Source: an uncultured Eggerthellaceae bacterium
GTDB taxonomy: Bacteria; Actinomycetota; Coriobacteriia; Coriobacteriales; Eggerthellaceae
NCBI GenBank assembly: GCA_947626195.1
Contig: CANQRF010000005.1
Span: 1 to 64,000 of the forward strand
DNA length: 64,000 nucleotides
Reading direction: 5' to 3'
Shown: positions 9,253 through 18,271 of the stretch, piece after piece
Position numbering within the stretch: position 1 is the first letter of the stretch
How the letters are laid out: each line of letters begins with the position of its first letter
Notes under the pieces: generated by a model
The model's database searches: none
What the model was told of the DNA's origin: nothing
Seen by the model: only the letters and a program-made list of their open reading frames with translations
Program-made: the position numbers and the translations under genes

Positions 9253-12200
9253 ACCTCGATGCGATGAATGCCACACCTTCCCAGCGCGAGGCGATCACCT
9301 GCACCTCCCGCCCGCTCGTCATCAGCGCCGGTGCGGGGTCGGGAAAGACGTTCACCCTCCAGCAGCGCATCGTCTATGCGCTCTCGCCCGAGAGCGGGCC
9401 GTTGCTCTCGTCGGTCGATGAGCTCTGCGCCATCACCTTCACCGAAAAGGCCGCCGCGGAGATCAAGAGCCGCGTTCGCTCGGCACTGCGCGCCGAGGGC
9501 CTTCGCGAGCAGGCGCTTCGGGTGGATGCGGCCTGGATTTCCACCATCCACGGTGCTTGCCGGCGCATTCTGAAGGAGCATGCGCTCGAGCTGGGGCTGG
9601 CTCCCGATTTCGATCAGCTCTCCTCGGTCGAAGAGCAGACGTATATGAGCGAGGCCATCTCGCGTTGCCTGAAGCGCGTCGATGAGATGCGCGGGGAAGA
9701 TACGGCGAACGCCGGCGGTGCGGAACACGTCGATCCGGTTCGCCTGAGGCGCTTGATCGAGATGTATGGGACGAAGGAGACCTCGCCCTCATCGCTTCCG
9801 AACCTTGTGCGAACGCTGCTCGATGTCGCCGCGCGACTTCCGCGGGGGCTTGACGACATAGATTTCGGCCCCGCATCGGATGCGGAACCTGCCGGTTTCT
9901 GCCGAGCTCTTCTTCTCGCCTGCGAGGGGGCGCTTGCACTTGGCGTGAGCCCGGCGATGCGCGGAAAGCTCGAGGCGATGGCGGAATCCCTCACGCAATA
10001 TCTTGCCGAAGACCCCTCGTCGTGGCCGGATTTCGAAGAGGTGCTTCTCGAGCTTGAGGCGCCCAAGCTCTCGGGCGTGCGAAACGAGGAGATCAAGGAG
10101 GCCGTTCGGCTGGTCCGACGTCGGCGCGATGAGGCGCTCGTCATGATCGATCTCATGCGCGGGCGTGACTATTCAACCGATCTCGTCGCCTTTTCCCGTT
10201 CCGTTCAAGATGAATACACGCGGCTCGTCCTTCAGGCAGGCGCGCTTGACACCGACATGCTTCTGACGCAAGCCTATCGGGCGCTCAGGGATTTTCCCCG
10301 CCTTGCCGAGCAATATCGCAAGCGCTTTCGCCTCGTCATGGTCGATGAGTTCCAGGACACCAATGCGCTTCAGACGGCGATCGTCAAACTCCTGTGTCGG
10401 GAAAACCTCTCGAATCTTTGCACGGTCGGGGATTCACAGCAGAGCATCTATGGCTTCCAGGGGGCCGATGTCGGCGTCTATCGCGCCCATAAAGCGGAGA
10501 TGGCAGCGCCCCCCATCGCGGCGAAGGCCGTGTCGCTCGATGCGAACTTCCGCAGCCACCGCGACATCCTCCAGTTCGTCGAGCACGTGTGCGGTGTGTC
10601 CGGCTATTTCCCCGAGCCCTTTTTAGCGCTGACCGCGGGTCGCGATGAAGAGACGCTCGAAGCCAAGGGGCGGCACTATCGGGCGCCGATGCCGCGCCTC
10701 TCCGTCAGCGTGGCTCACGTTTCCTCGAAGGGCCGCATCGCGGATGCCCACGTGGCTGAGGCGGAAGAGATCGCGGCTTGGTTCTCGGCGCTGCGCGAAG
10801 CCGGCCACAGCCCCCAGCAGATGGCGGTGCTGTTCGGGGTGACCACGCAGATGGCGCCCTATGCCGAAGCGCTGCGTGCGGCCGGTTTCTCCTGCGCGTT
10901 CTCCGGAGGGTCGAAGTTCTACGAGGCGGAGGAGGTGCGACTCATCGGGCAGGTGCTCGCGGCGTGCGCGAATGCGGAGAACACCGAGGCGCTCTTCGCG
11001 GTCCTCATCTCCGACATCTTCCGCCTCTCTGCGGATGACCTCGTGTTTTTGGGAACGAAGAGGCCACGCGAGGGCGCACCGGACCAAACGGTCTATCGGC
11101 TCGACATCTTTCGCAAGTTCTTCGAGAAGCTCGGTGACGAGGCGCCTCGACGTGTGCGCTTCGCCCAGAGCGTGATGCAGCGCGCGTGGAACCGCATCGG
11201 CTCCCTCCCTCCCCATGAGGTGGTCCGTCTCATCTTCGCGGAAAGTGGTTGGTTCATGCGCTGCGAGGGGCAAGGGGCCGAGGGGCTTGCCCAAGCGGGC
11301 AACGTGAACAAGGCGCTCAGCATCATCGCCGAGATCGAACGGGAGCCAGGCGTCGACATGGCGCAAGCTGCCGCGCGCTTCAATGCGCTTTCCAGCGAGA
11401 AGGAGCATATGGGCGTGTTGGCGGGGAAGTCGAGCGAAAGCATCCGCCTGATGACCGTCCATGGTGCGAAAGGGCTTGAGTTCCCCTTTGTCGCCGTGGT
11501 GGATTGCTATGGCGTTCAGGCGGATGGGGGAGCGCTCGTGACCGCTTCGGTCGCGGGAAGCGTGGAGGCGTCGCTCTTGCCTCCGACGGATGCGCGGGTG
11601 AGCGGCAAGGGTCTCGGCGAGATCGAGAAGCTTGAAGATGATGGAAGCGTGCAGGGAGGCAGCTTCACCCTGCTTGATTATCGCAAAGAGCTCGATCGCC
11701 GGCGTGCCGACGAGGCGCTTGCCGAAAAGCGGCGGCTCTTCTACGTGGCGGCGACGCGCGCATCCGAGGCCATGCTTCTCTCGCTTGCGGTGAAGGGCGA
11801 GTCTTACGCCGCGATCCATCGCGATATTGCGGACGCGCTTTTTGCAGACGGCGTCTTTCCGCCCGAGGATCGGATGGTCGATTACGGCGGCAGTGAGCCG
11901 CTTGCGTATCGGTTTATCGAGGTCGATCTCGCATCTGGGGAGATGGAAGATGATGGGAGGCCGGCGGGAGACAGTGCGTACGCCGCAGCGTCATCGACGG
12001 CGAACGGTGGGAGCCAAATCGATGACGGTCGCCAAGAGGAAGATGCCGAGGAAGAGCCTGCATGCATTGCCTATCCGGTTCTCGAAGACCCGGAGCCGCT
12101 CGCCTCGTCGCTTTGCCCGCGCACGCGGCAGGGCTTTGTTTCGTACAGCTCGCTTGCCGCCTCCCATGGTCGTGCGGAGGATGGCGAAGACCTCTGCGTG

Positions 12201-12938
12201 GGCGCCGATCATGCCGATGGGCAGGCAGGCAACAGCGTGCAAAGTGGCCATGCCTCGGCGCCGATAAGGCGGCCTGGGCAAGACGATGGAGAGGTTTTCG
12301 CCGGAGCATCCGCCGTCTCGTCCGACGATGGCGAAGAGGAGGCGGGCGTTTCCGGCTATGCGCTGGGCGACGCCGACAAGGCAACCGATTTCGGCACGGC
12401 GCTGCACCGGCTGTGCCAGCTTGCGGCGCTCATCGGCGAGGACGCTGCCCGAGGGCGCATTGACGCGATGGCGCTCACCTACGACGTGAACGATAGGCAA
12501 AGGCTTGCGGCGGCGTTTGAGCGTTGGCTCTCGTCGGGCGTCAAACGGCAGGCGTGGAGTTTCGCACGGCGTCTTCCCGAGCTGCCGTTTGCCCTCGTGC
12601 TTGATGGGCGGACGACGCTCGAAGGAGAGATAGACCTTCTCTGCGACGACGGGCCTTTGGGCGAAGCGCCGTCAGACGCGGTGCGGAAGGCGTTCATCGT
12701 CGACTACAAGACGGGTGGTTCTTCCAGCGAAACGCCTGAACAGCTTCATGAAAAGCACCATCTTCAGGCGTCGTGCTATGCGCTTGCTGCGCTATCGGCG
12801 GGCTATCGTGAGGTGGAGCTGCATTTCGTCCGCGTCGAGCAACCCGACGCGCTTGACCCCGCCCAACCCCAAGTCATCTCCTACCGCTTCTCCGCCTCCG
12901 ACCACGAAGACCTTCTCCACGATATAAAGGATCTATGA
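9249..12938 (+). CDS. addA: AddA/RecB-like UvrD-family helicase-nuclease
   Basis: The 1229-residue protein contains SF1A helicase motifs in order: SAGAGSGKT (Walker A, near residue 22), ITFTEKAA (Ia), MVDEFQDTN (II), GDSQQSIYGFQGAD (III), NFRSHRDI (IV), VHGAKGLEFP (V) and YVAATRA (VI). A C-terminal PD-(D/E)XK domain has GTALHRLCQL, EGEIDLL and FIVDYKTG. It should form the processive motor and nuclease with AddB in break repair. ATG 9249 overlaps the addB stop. Residues about 900-1050 form a long low-complexity Asp/Glu/Ser-rich linker between helicase and nuclease, longer than usual. Confidence 0.9.
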   Translation: MNLDAMNATPSQREAITCTSRPLVISAGAGSGKTFTLQQRIVYALSPESGPLLSSVDELCAITFTEKAAAEIKSRVRSALRAEGLREQALRVDAAWISTIHGACRRILKEHALELGLAPDFDQLSSVEEQTYMSEAISRCLKRVDEMRGEDTANAGGAEHVDPVRLRRLIEMYGTKETSPSSLPNLVRTLLDVAARLPRGLDDIDFGPASDAEPAGFCRALLLACEGALALGVSPAMRGKLEAMAESLTQYLAEDPSSWPDFEEVLLELEAPKLSGVRNEEIKEAVRLVRRRRDEALVMIDLMRGRDYSTDLVAFSRSVQDEYTRLVLQAGALDTDMLLTQAYRALRDFPRLAEQYRKRFRLVMVDEFQDTNALQTAIVKLLCRENLSNLCTVGDSQQSIYGFQGADVGVYRAHKAEMAAPPIAAKAVSLDANFRSHRDILQFVEHVCGVSGYFPEPFLALTAGRDEETLEAKGRHYRAPMPRLSVSVAHVSSKGRIADAHVAEAEEIAAWFSALREAGHSPQQMAVLFGVTTQMAPYAEALRAAGFSCAFSGGSKFYEAEEVRLIGQVLAACANAENTEALFAVLISDIFRLSADDLVFLGTKRPREGAPDQTVYRLDIFRKFFEKLGDEAPRRVRFAQSVMQRAWNRIGSLPPHEVVRLIFAESGWFMRCEGQGAEGLAQAGNVNKALSIIAEIEREPGVDMAQAAARFNALSSEKEHMGVLAGKSSESIRLMTVHGAKGLEFPFVAVVDCYGVQADGGALVTASVAGSVEASLLPPTDARVSGKGLGEIEKLEDDGSVQGGSFTLLDYRKELDRRRADEALAEKRRLFYVAATRASEAMLLSLAVKGESYAAIHRDIADALFADGVFPPEDRMVDYGGSEPLAYRFIEVDLASGEMEDDGRPAGDSAYAAASSTANGGSQIDDGRQEEDAEEEPACIAYPVLEDPEPLASSLCPRTRQGFVSYSSLAASHGRAEDGEDLCVGADHADGQAGNSVQSGHASAPIRRPGQDDGEVFAGASAVSSDDGEEEAGVSGYALGDADKATDFGTALHRLCQLAALIGEDAARGRIDAMALTYDVNDRQRLAAAFERWLSSGVKRQAWSFARRLPELPFALVLDGRTTLEGEIDLLCDDGPLGEAPSDAVRKAFIVDYKTGGSSSETPEQLHEKHHLQASCYALAALSAGYREVELHFVRVEQPDALDPAQPQVISYRFSASDHEDLLHDIKDL

Positions 12939-12988
12939 AAGGTTCAATGCTCCCGAGGGAATGGAGGGGTTGAGAGCGCATCGGCGTA

Positions 12989-13028
12989 GGAAGCAATTAT
13001 GCGAAAATCATTATGCATAATTGCTTCC
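12989..13028. terminator. Perfect 14-bp inverted repeat between convergent genes
   Basis: GGAAGCAATTATGC at 12989-13002 is mirrored by GCATAATTGCTTCC at 13015-13028 with a 12-base loop. It lies between the ends of addA (+) and the C39-like peptidase gene (-), a typical place for a bidirectional terminator. Neither side has a strong T run, so termination is inferred. Confidence 0.55.
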
Positions 13029-13115
13029 GTTAAGCGCCGCCTTAAGCTCGAACGCCCCTCCGACCGATGGAAGCATTATGCCGAACGCCCTCATCTGAGC
13101 GGCAAAACTCAACGA

Positions 13116-13979
13116 CTACGCAAGCTTATAGCTCCACAAGTTGCGGCATTGCGCGAGGACGCGATTGATGTCCCATGTCTTGTGGCTGTTCTCCTCAGAG
13201 TTCGGATCGTGGACGATGAGCTCGCCGGTATCGGTGATGCCCGTGAGCACGATGAAATGGCCGGTGTCGGTGAAGATGCCCGGCCCCATGATGGCGATCA
13301 CGGGGCGCCCGCTCTCAAGCTCGCTCGTGAGCACGGCGGTGTCGGCGGGAAGCTCGGTGCTCTCAAGGCCGAGCATGTGGGCGCCATCGCTCATGAGCAG
13401 CCACGAGGTGAGCCCTTGGTCGATGAAGCCGTTTTCGGTGCTGAATTTTGCCATGGCGGCGGGGTCTTTGTCGCGGTTTCCGGTGAGGCACGTGTAGACC
13501 ATCGAGAGCGCGGTCGGGCCGCAGCCGCTGTCGGCGATCGTGCCGGCGGCATAGGGCAAATCCTTCCACTCGGGATCGATCTGGTAGAGGAAGGGCATGG
13601 TTCCCTTCTTCCATTCGTCTTTGGGCGTCGAGGTGGCTGTTGGCGTTTTGCCATCGAAGCTCAGCGATGAGAAGACGGCGTTTTGCGAATCGCCGTTTGA
13701 GGACGTTTGCGGCATGAGCATCGCCGCCACCCAGAGCGCACATCCGAGCACAAGGGCCATGCCGGCGATGAGGAAAAGGCGCGAGCGCGGAACCCGAGGC
13801 GTTCTCTGCGAAGCGGTGCGCGAGGGGCGAATCGACGTCATATAGCGGGTTGACGTGCGCGAATAGTCATTTTGGGGCGTGGCGGAGGCGGTGCAGCCGC
13901 GCTTCGGGGCAGGGGATGGGCGCGTTGGCATTTGGTTTGGCATCCGGTTGGGCGTTTGGTTGCGCGTTTGGGGTGGCAT
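13116..13979 (-). CDS. Membrane-anchored C39-family (bacteriocin-processing-like) cysteine peptidase
   Basis: The 287-residue protein has a basic, Pro/Arg-rich cytoplasmic tail of about 70 residues and one transmembrane segment (FLIAGMALVLGCALWVAAML). The extracytoplasmic peptidase_C39_2 domain has catalytic Cys in DSGCGPTALSMV, His in GHFIVLTG and Asp/Asn in IVHDPNS. It may cleave peptides or peptidoglycan cross-bridges at the surface; the substrate is unknown. ATG 13979 is preferred to the upstream ATGs because GAAAGGAAGG sits 3 bases before it. The gene is divergent from the VanR-like regulator, with shared upstream DNA holding that regulator's probable operator. Confidence 0.85.
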   Translation of the reverse strand: MPPQTRNQTPNRMPNQMPTRPSPAPKRGCTASATPQNDYSRTSTRYMTSIRPSRTASQRTPRVPRSRLFLIAGMALVLGCALWVAAMLMPQTSSNGDSQNAVFSSLSFDGKTPTATSTPKDEWKKGTMPFLYQIDPEWKDLPYAAGTIADSGCGPTALSMVYTCLTGNRDKDPAAMAKFSTENGFIDQGLTSWLLMSDGAHMLGLESTELPADTAVLTSELESGRPVIAIMGPGIFTDTGHFIVLTGITDTGELIVHDPNSEENSHKTWDINRVLAQCRNLWSYKLA

Positions 13980-14065
13980 GGCCTTCCTTTCGACAACTGA
14001 GCTGCATTTCGCTCCCATTGTGTGAAAGGCGCGCCTTAACCTTCCCATGCAAAAAGCGAAAGTTT

Positions 14066-14093
14066 CCTTAACAACCCTTAAGCTTTCCTAAAT
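14066..14093 (+). promoter_or_regulatory. Direct-repeat operator of the OmpR-type response regulator (predicted)
   Basis: CCTTAAC (14066), CCTTAAG (14076) and CCTAAAT (14087) are spaced 10-11 bp, so they lie on one face of the helix, with a further CCTTAAC at 14034. OmpR/PhoB-type regulators bind such direct repeats. The site lies between the divergent peptidase and regulator genes. A possible -10, TACAAT at 14142-14147, sits 6 bp before the regulator ATG. Confidence 0.55.
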
Positions 14094-14153
14094 AACCTAT
14101 AGAGACTTTTCTCCTGCATAACGGGCAAGCCTCTCTCTGCGTACAATAGGCAC

Positions 14154-14867
14154 ATGGAGAAACCGTATCGCATATTGGTTGTCGACGACGAGGTCGCCAT
14201 CGCCGACCTCGTGAAGGGCACGCTCGAGCGCGAGGGGATGGAGGTGACGGCATGCTACCGTGGCGCGGAGGCCCTGTGCGCATTCGGGCGTGAGCCGTTC
14301 GATCTCGTGATCCTCGACATCATGATGCCCGACATCGACGGCTTCGAGCTCTGCGGGCGCATGCGCGCGATAAGCGATGTGCCGATCGTCTTCCTCTCCG
14401 CGAAGGATCAGGAAAACGACCAGGTGGTGGGGTTCACCCTCGGGGCGGACGACTACATCACCAAGCCCTTCAAATCGCGCGAGCTCGTCGCCCGCATCAA
14501 GGCCCGGCTGCGCCGCGCGCGCCACGATCAGGCCACGCTCGCGGAGCACAACGATGACCTGCTTTCGGTTCTCGGCGTCGAGGTGGATGTCGGCGCCCAC
14601 ACGGCAAGCTTCTATGGCGAGCCGCTGCGCTTGACGCCGAAGGAGTTCGACATCTTGGCGCTTCTCATGCGCAAGGCGGGCACCCCCGTTTCCACGAAGA
14701 GCATCTTCGAGACCGTGTGGGAAGAGCCCTACGACATCTCCGCCGGCAACACGATCATGGTGCATATCCGGCATCTGCGCGCGAAACTCGCCGACATCGA
14801 CAGCTCAACGCCCTTGATCGAGACGGTTTGGGGCGTCGGCTATAAGATGCTCAGTGAGAAACGATAG
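14154..14867 (+). CDS. OmpR/VanR-type response regulator
   Basis: The 237-residue protein has a receiver domain with acidic pair VVDDE near residue 10, phospho-acceptor Asp in LVILDIMMPDIDG near 53, Ser in FLSAKD and Lys in DYITKPF. A winged-helix DNA-binding domain follows (LTPKEFDILALLM, GNTIMVHIRHLRAKL). It resembles VanR-class regulators of cell-envelope genes, but no vancomycin-resistance enzymes are present. The start has no clear ribosome site and a TACAAT box lies 6 bp upstream, so a leaderless transcript is possible. Its kinase partner follows after 107 bp. Likely targets include itself and the divergent C39-like peptidase. Confidence 0.93.
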   Translation: MEKPYRILVVDDEVAIADLVKGTLEREGMEVTACYRGAEALCAFGREPFDLVILDIMMPDIDGFELCGRMRAISDVPIVFLSAKDQENDQVVGFTLGADDYITKPFKSRELVARIKARLRRARHDQATLAEHNDDLLSVLGVEVDVGAHTASFYGEPLRLTPKEFDILALLMRKAGTPVSTKSIFETVWEEPYDISAGNTIMVHIRHLRAKLADIDSSTPLIETVWGVGYKMLSEKR

Positions 14868-14974
14868 ATGGCTGCGACGCAGGCCAGCTAGCGATGGGGC
14901 GCGGCACGCGCCGGCAAGTAATAGACGACTGCAAGGTGAAACCTTGAGGCAAGAGGCGAAAGACGGAAGCTTTT

Positions 14975-16237
14975 GTGAGGGGAAAACATGGCACAAAGGC
15001 CGCTCAGGCGAAAAACGCGCAGGTAAGGCTCCTGCGCCGCCATCTCTGGCTCGGCCTTCTCGCGCGCATCGCGCTATTCTCCGCCATCTATTTTCTCGTC
15101 GCGTATATTGTCGATAGGTTCGTGCTCGATTACGTGGGCGAGGCGATCGCCGATGCCACGTCGAGCTGGATCACCATCCCCGCCGAAACGGTGAGAGAGA
15201 TGGAAGGGCGGGGGTATACCTATACCGACGGCGAGAACTGGCAGTACGCCCTCGGCCCCGACGGAACCGTCTACATGCGCGACATCACCATCTATAAGTT
15301 CATCCGCGCGCTGAAGATCCCGCTCTTCATCAGCTTCTACCTTGTCGGGTGCATCATCATCGTGTTCTGGATGCTCAACCGTTCCACGAAGTATTTCGGC
15401 GAGCTCTCCGATGCGGTGGAGAGCGTCATCGCCAACAAGGACGAGCCGGTGGCCCTCTCGCCCGAGCTCTCGGTGACGGAGAGCAAGCTGAACGCTTTGC
15501 GGCTGCGAGCACGCAGCGACGAGGAGGCGGCGATTGCGGCGGAGGAGCGGAAGAACGAGATGGTGGCCTACCTCGCCCACGACATCCGCACGCCGCTCAC
15601 CTCGGTGCTCGGCTATCTGGGGCTTTTGGCGGAATCGCCCGACCTGCCGCGCGACGTTCGCTCGAAATACACGGTGACGGCCCTTGAGAAAGCCGAGCGG
15701 CTGGAAGGCCTCGTAGAGGAGTTCTTCGAGATCACACGCTATAACCTGCAGTCGATCCCCATCGAGCGCGAGCGTGTGAACATCTCGCTCTTCCTCCATC
15801 AGGTGGCCGATGAGCTGTTTCCCCAGGCCTCCGAGCGCGGCCTTTCCATTCAGGTCTCGGCCAACGATGATGCGATGTTCTTCGTCGATGGCGAGAAGCT
15901 TGCGCGGGCGGTGGGCAATGTGGTGAGAAACGCCATTGCCTTCGCCGACCCGGGCAGCGCTGTTTTGATCGCGTGCGCCGTGAATGAGGACGTGGCGACG
16001 ATCACCATCTCCGACGAAGGCCGCGAGATTGCGCCGGTGCATCTCGAGGCGATCTTCCAAAAGTTCTTCCGTGAAGACGGCGCACGGGCTTCTCGTGAGG
16101 GCGGGGCAGGCCTCGGGCTTGCGATCGCTCAGGAGATCGTCACCGCACATGGCGGCACGATCCGCGCCTCCAGCGTAAACGGCATCACAACGTTCACCAT
16201 CGAGCTGCCTCTTGGCATTTCAGTTTCCGATGTTTAG
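14975..16237 (+). CDS. VanS-type sensor histidine kinase
   Basis: The 420-residue kinase has two transmembrane segments (about 28-48 and 112-134) flanking a short extracytoplasmic loop, then HAMP-like linker, HisKA with LAHDIRTPLTSVLGYL, and HATPase with RAVGNVVRNA (N box), ISDEGREI (G1) and GGAGLGLAIAQEIV (G2). It should phosphorylate the adjacent response regulator in response to an envelope signal. The start is GTG 14975, with a weak GGAAG eight bases away; no better in-frame start is visible. N-box and G-box spacing is normal, so the enzyme looks intact. Confidence 0.92.
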   Translation: MRGKHGTKAAQAKNAQVRLLRRHLWLGLLARIALFSAIYFLVAYIVDRFVLDYVGEAIADATSSWITIPAETVREMEGRGYTYTDGENWQYALGPDGTVYMRDITIYKFIRALKIPLFISFYLVGCIIIVFWMLNRSTKYFGELSDAVESVIANKDEPVALSPELSVTESKLNALRLRARSDEEAAIAAEERKNEMVAYLAHDIRTPLTSVLGYLGLLAESPDLPRDVRSKYTVTALEKAERLEGLVEEFFEITRYNLQSIPIERERVNISLFLHQVADELFPQASERGLSIQVSANDDAMFFVDGEKLARAVGNVVRNAIAFADPGSAVLIACAVNEDVATITISDEGREIAPVHLEAIFQKFFREDGARASREGGAGLGLAIAQEIVTAHGGTIRASSVNGITTFTIELPLGISVSDV

Positions 16238-16314
16238 GGTGTAACGGGGTATTAATCCTTGCGATGCCGGAGGTGTCAGAGGCATCTACAGTCCAGATTT
16301 ATTGTGCCTCATGA

Positions 16315-16923
16315 TCAATACGCATCCACGAGCTGCTGCAGCTCCTTCTTCGAGTGCACGCTCAGCTTGCTGTAGAGGCGCTTCGCGTGGCCCTTCACGG
16401 TGTTGTCGGTGATGAAGAGCGTCTCGGCGATGTATGCCTTGCTGCGCCCTTTGCAAATCATCTGCATGACCTCCACCTCTCGTGCCGTGAGGCCGTACTG
16501 CTTGCCGATCGCTTCGCATCGCTCATCGATGCTCGTGAAGTCCTCCGGCGCTTTCGGCGAGGTTTCGTAGAAATCCAAAAAGATGAGTTTGGTGCTCTGG
16601 TCGCGCGATTCGAGGCAGAATGCGACGACGATGGCGATGACGTACATGAGCACGGCGAAATAGCCGTAAGAGAATCCGGTGAATCCGGAGAAGATGACGA
16701 TGAGCGATCCAACGAAGAAAGGCAGGGTATAGCAGCACCAGCCAATGCCGAAAACGAGGACGGCGGGAATGTTTGAATGCCGCGCCACATCGGCAAGCAC
16801 CAGCCAGACGAACAGCACGATGAAGTTAAGCGAAGCGCCCGAGAAAAGCGTTTGAACGCCTGATGCCGGAAACTTCGCCAGCAAAGAGGTTTCCAAGCGC
16901 ACGTATGACCTGAGATTTTCCAA
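16315..16923 (-). CDS. Short LuxR-family regulator, probably an N-terminally truncated membrane type
   Basis: The 202-residue protein has about three or four hydrophobic segments, then a C-terminal LuxR helix-turn-helix (LTAREVEVMQMICKGRSK and TDNTVKGHAKRLYSKL). Membrane LuxR regulators of this lineage, such as those at 26619 and 42322, are usually 310-500 residues, so this looks like the C-terminal half. The only start is TTG 16923 behind a weak AAAAGGG. It abuts a flavoprotein pseudogene reading the other way, which matches the intact regulator/flavoprotein pairing at 40-43 kb and suggests a decayed module. It may be expressed or may be a remnant. Confidence 0.65.
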   Translation of the reverse strand: MENLRSYVRLETSLLAKFPASGVQTLFSGASLNFIVLFVWLVLADVARHSNIPAVLVFGIGWCCYTLPFFVGSLIVIFSGFTGFSYGYFAVLMYVIAIVVAFCLESRDQSTKLIFLDFYETSPKAPEDFTSIDERCEAIGKQYGLTAREVEVMQMICKGRSKAYIAETLFITDNTVKGHAKRLYSKLSVHSKKELQQLVDAY

Positions 16924-17018
16924 AATAGACCCTTTTCGGGTGCTTCCCTAGACCCGCTTCGGGGCTAGAGGTTTGTTGTGTTTTTCGATAATTTTGCAGC
17001 ATCGGTTGACCAAGCAAC

Positions 17019-17852
17019 ATGGGCGTCACCGGCGCAACTCCCGCCGCGGCGCTCCAGAACACGGCTGACGGTCATCGCGCTTGCGCGAAGGCGGGTGCCG
17101 CCATGTGGCACATGCATTCCGGTGCCTGCTGGTGGCTCGCGCCCCGCAATCTCGACAACACGGCCTTCACCCAGACCCAGCAGACGGGCCTTACCAAGGA
17201 GTTTGGCATTACGGTGGGCGTTAACGGAAGACGTTTCTATAACGATTGGGATGCCTGTGCTGCAGGCGACGTGCTTCCCATCGGCAGCGATCTCGCGACG
17301 AATGTCGGCTACCGCCATGGTGCCACCCAGTGGGGCGGCCGCTGGATCCATCTTTCCCTCCCTCCGAAGGCTTGGTTTATCTTCGACGCCGATGGATTGG
17401 CGGCCGGTGCCCTGCCCGAGGGCTTGACGGCTGATCCCGTTGCGGACGGCTGGGCGTATTCCGCGAACACGATCGAAGAGCTTGCCTCCCAGATCGAGGT
17501 TCCCGCCGAGGAGCTCGTGAAGACGGTGAGCACGTGGAACCGCTTCTGCGATGAGGGCTAAGACCTTGCCTTCTATCGTCCGGCTGAGCATATGACGAAG
17601 GTGGCGACGGCTCCCTACTATGCAATGCTCTGCACGCCGACGCTGCTTAACACCGATGGTGGCCCCGTGCGCGATGCGCAGGCACGCATCCTCGATCCAT
17701 ATGGCGACCCGATCCCGAACCTCTATTCCGCTGGTGAATTCGGCTCCATCTGGGGCGCGATGTATCAGGGCACGGGCAACATCGGTGAGTGCTGCGTGTT
17801 CGGGCGCATCGCGGCGCGCAACGCGATGGCCGCCGCCGACTCCGCCGCATAG
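17019..17852 (+). pseudogene. Fumarate-reductase/flavocytochrome-c-like FAD protein, truncated and with internal stop
   Basis: The frame reads NTADGHRACAKAGAAMWHM, then VNGRRFYNDW and the C-terminal FAD-binding GNIGECCVFGRIAARNAM, all typical of Tat-exported fumarate-reductase-like flavoproteins. The N-terminal FAD Rossmann half and signal peptide are missing. An in-frame TAA at 17559-17561 interrupts CDEG-stop-DLAFYRP, where relatives usually have an acidic residue, consistent with GAA to TAA. Both halves remain in the same frame up to the natural TAG at 17850. An intact relative lies at 40461-42140. This is a recently inactivated gene. Confidence 0.85.
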
Positions 17853-17930
17853 GAGACTTGGAGAGCGTTCAGTCAATCGTGGAGGAGATTCTCAGAGCTC
17901 AGTAGTATTAACTAACCAGCTCAGGAGTCT

Positions 17931-18227
17931 TCATAGAGGAGCGGTAGGCGTCAGGGGGGCATCTGCCGCTTCCGCATTTTTATCCTCTGAAAGAGCGTTA
18001 TTGTCGGACTCTCTTAAGAATTCTTGCAGGAAGAGATGCTCATACATCACGACCTTTACCATCGGGCTTTCCCTTGCTCTGATCTCGTAAGCATCAAAAA
18101 TGCGATGAGAGCCTCGCAAAAATGATAGGTAAACCTCGCATATTTGCTTAACTCGACGGGATTGGCTTTCTTTTTCTGGCTTCGCTGTGGCGAAAACCTG
18201 AAAAGCCCTGTGAAGAGTTAAAACCAT
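17931..18227 (-). CDS. Hypothetical protein, doubtful
   Basis: A 98-residue frame, basic and helical in the middle (RRVKQICEVYLSFLRG), starts at ATG 18227 with no visible ribosome site and matches no family I recognise. Its composition is plausible for a protein and no better frame fills 17853-18271. It may be a degraded fragment in this decaying region. Nothing else in that interval is recognisable. Confidence 0.25.
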   Translation of the reverse strand: MVLTLHRAFQVFATAKPEKESQSRRVKQICEVYLSFLRGSHRIFDAYEIRARESPMVKVVMYEHLFLQEFLRESDNNALSEDKNAEAADAPLTPTAPL

Positions 18228-18271
18228 CTATGAAATCGCATTTATGAGAATGGGCAATGAAACTAGCCACA

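Noticed and set aside
15074-16150. Minus-strand frame over the sensor kinase
   Set aside because: The plus-strand kinase has all expected motifs; the opposite frame has none.
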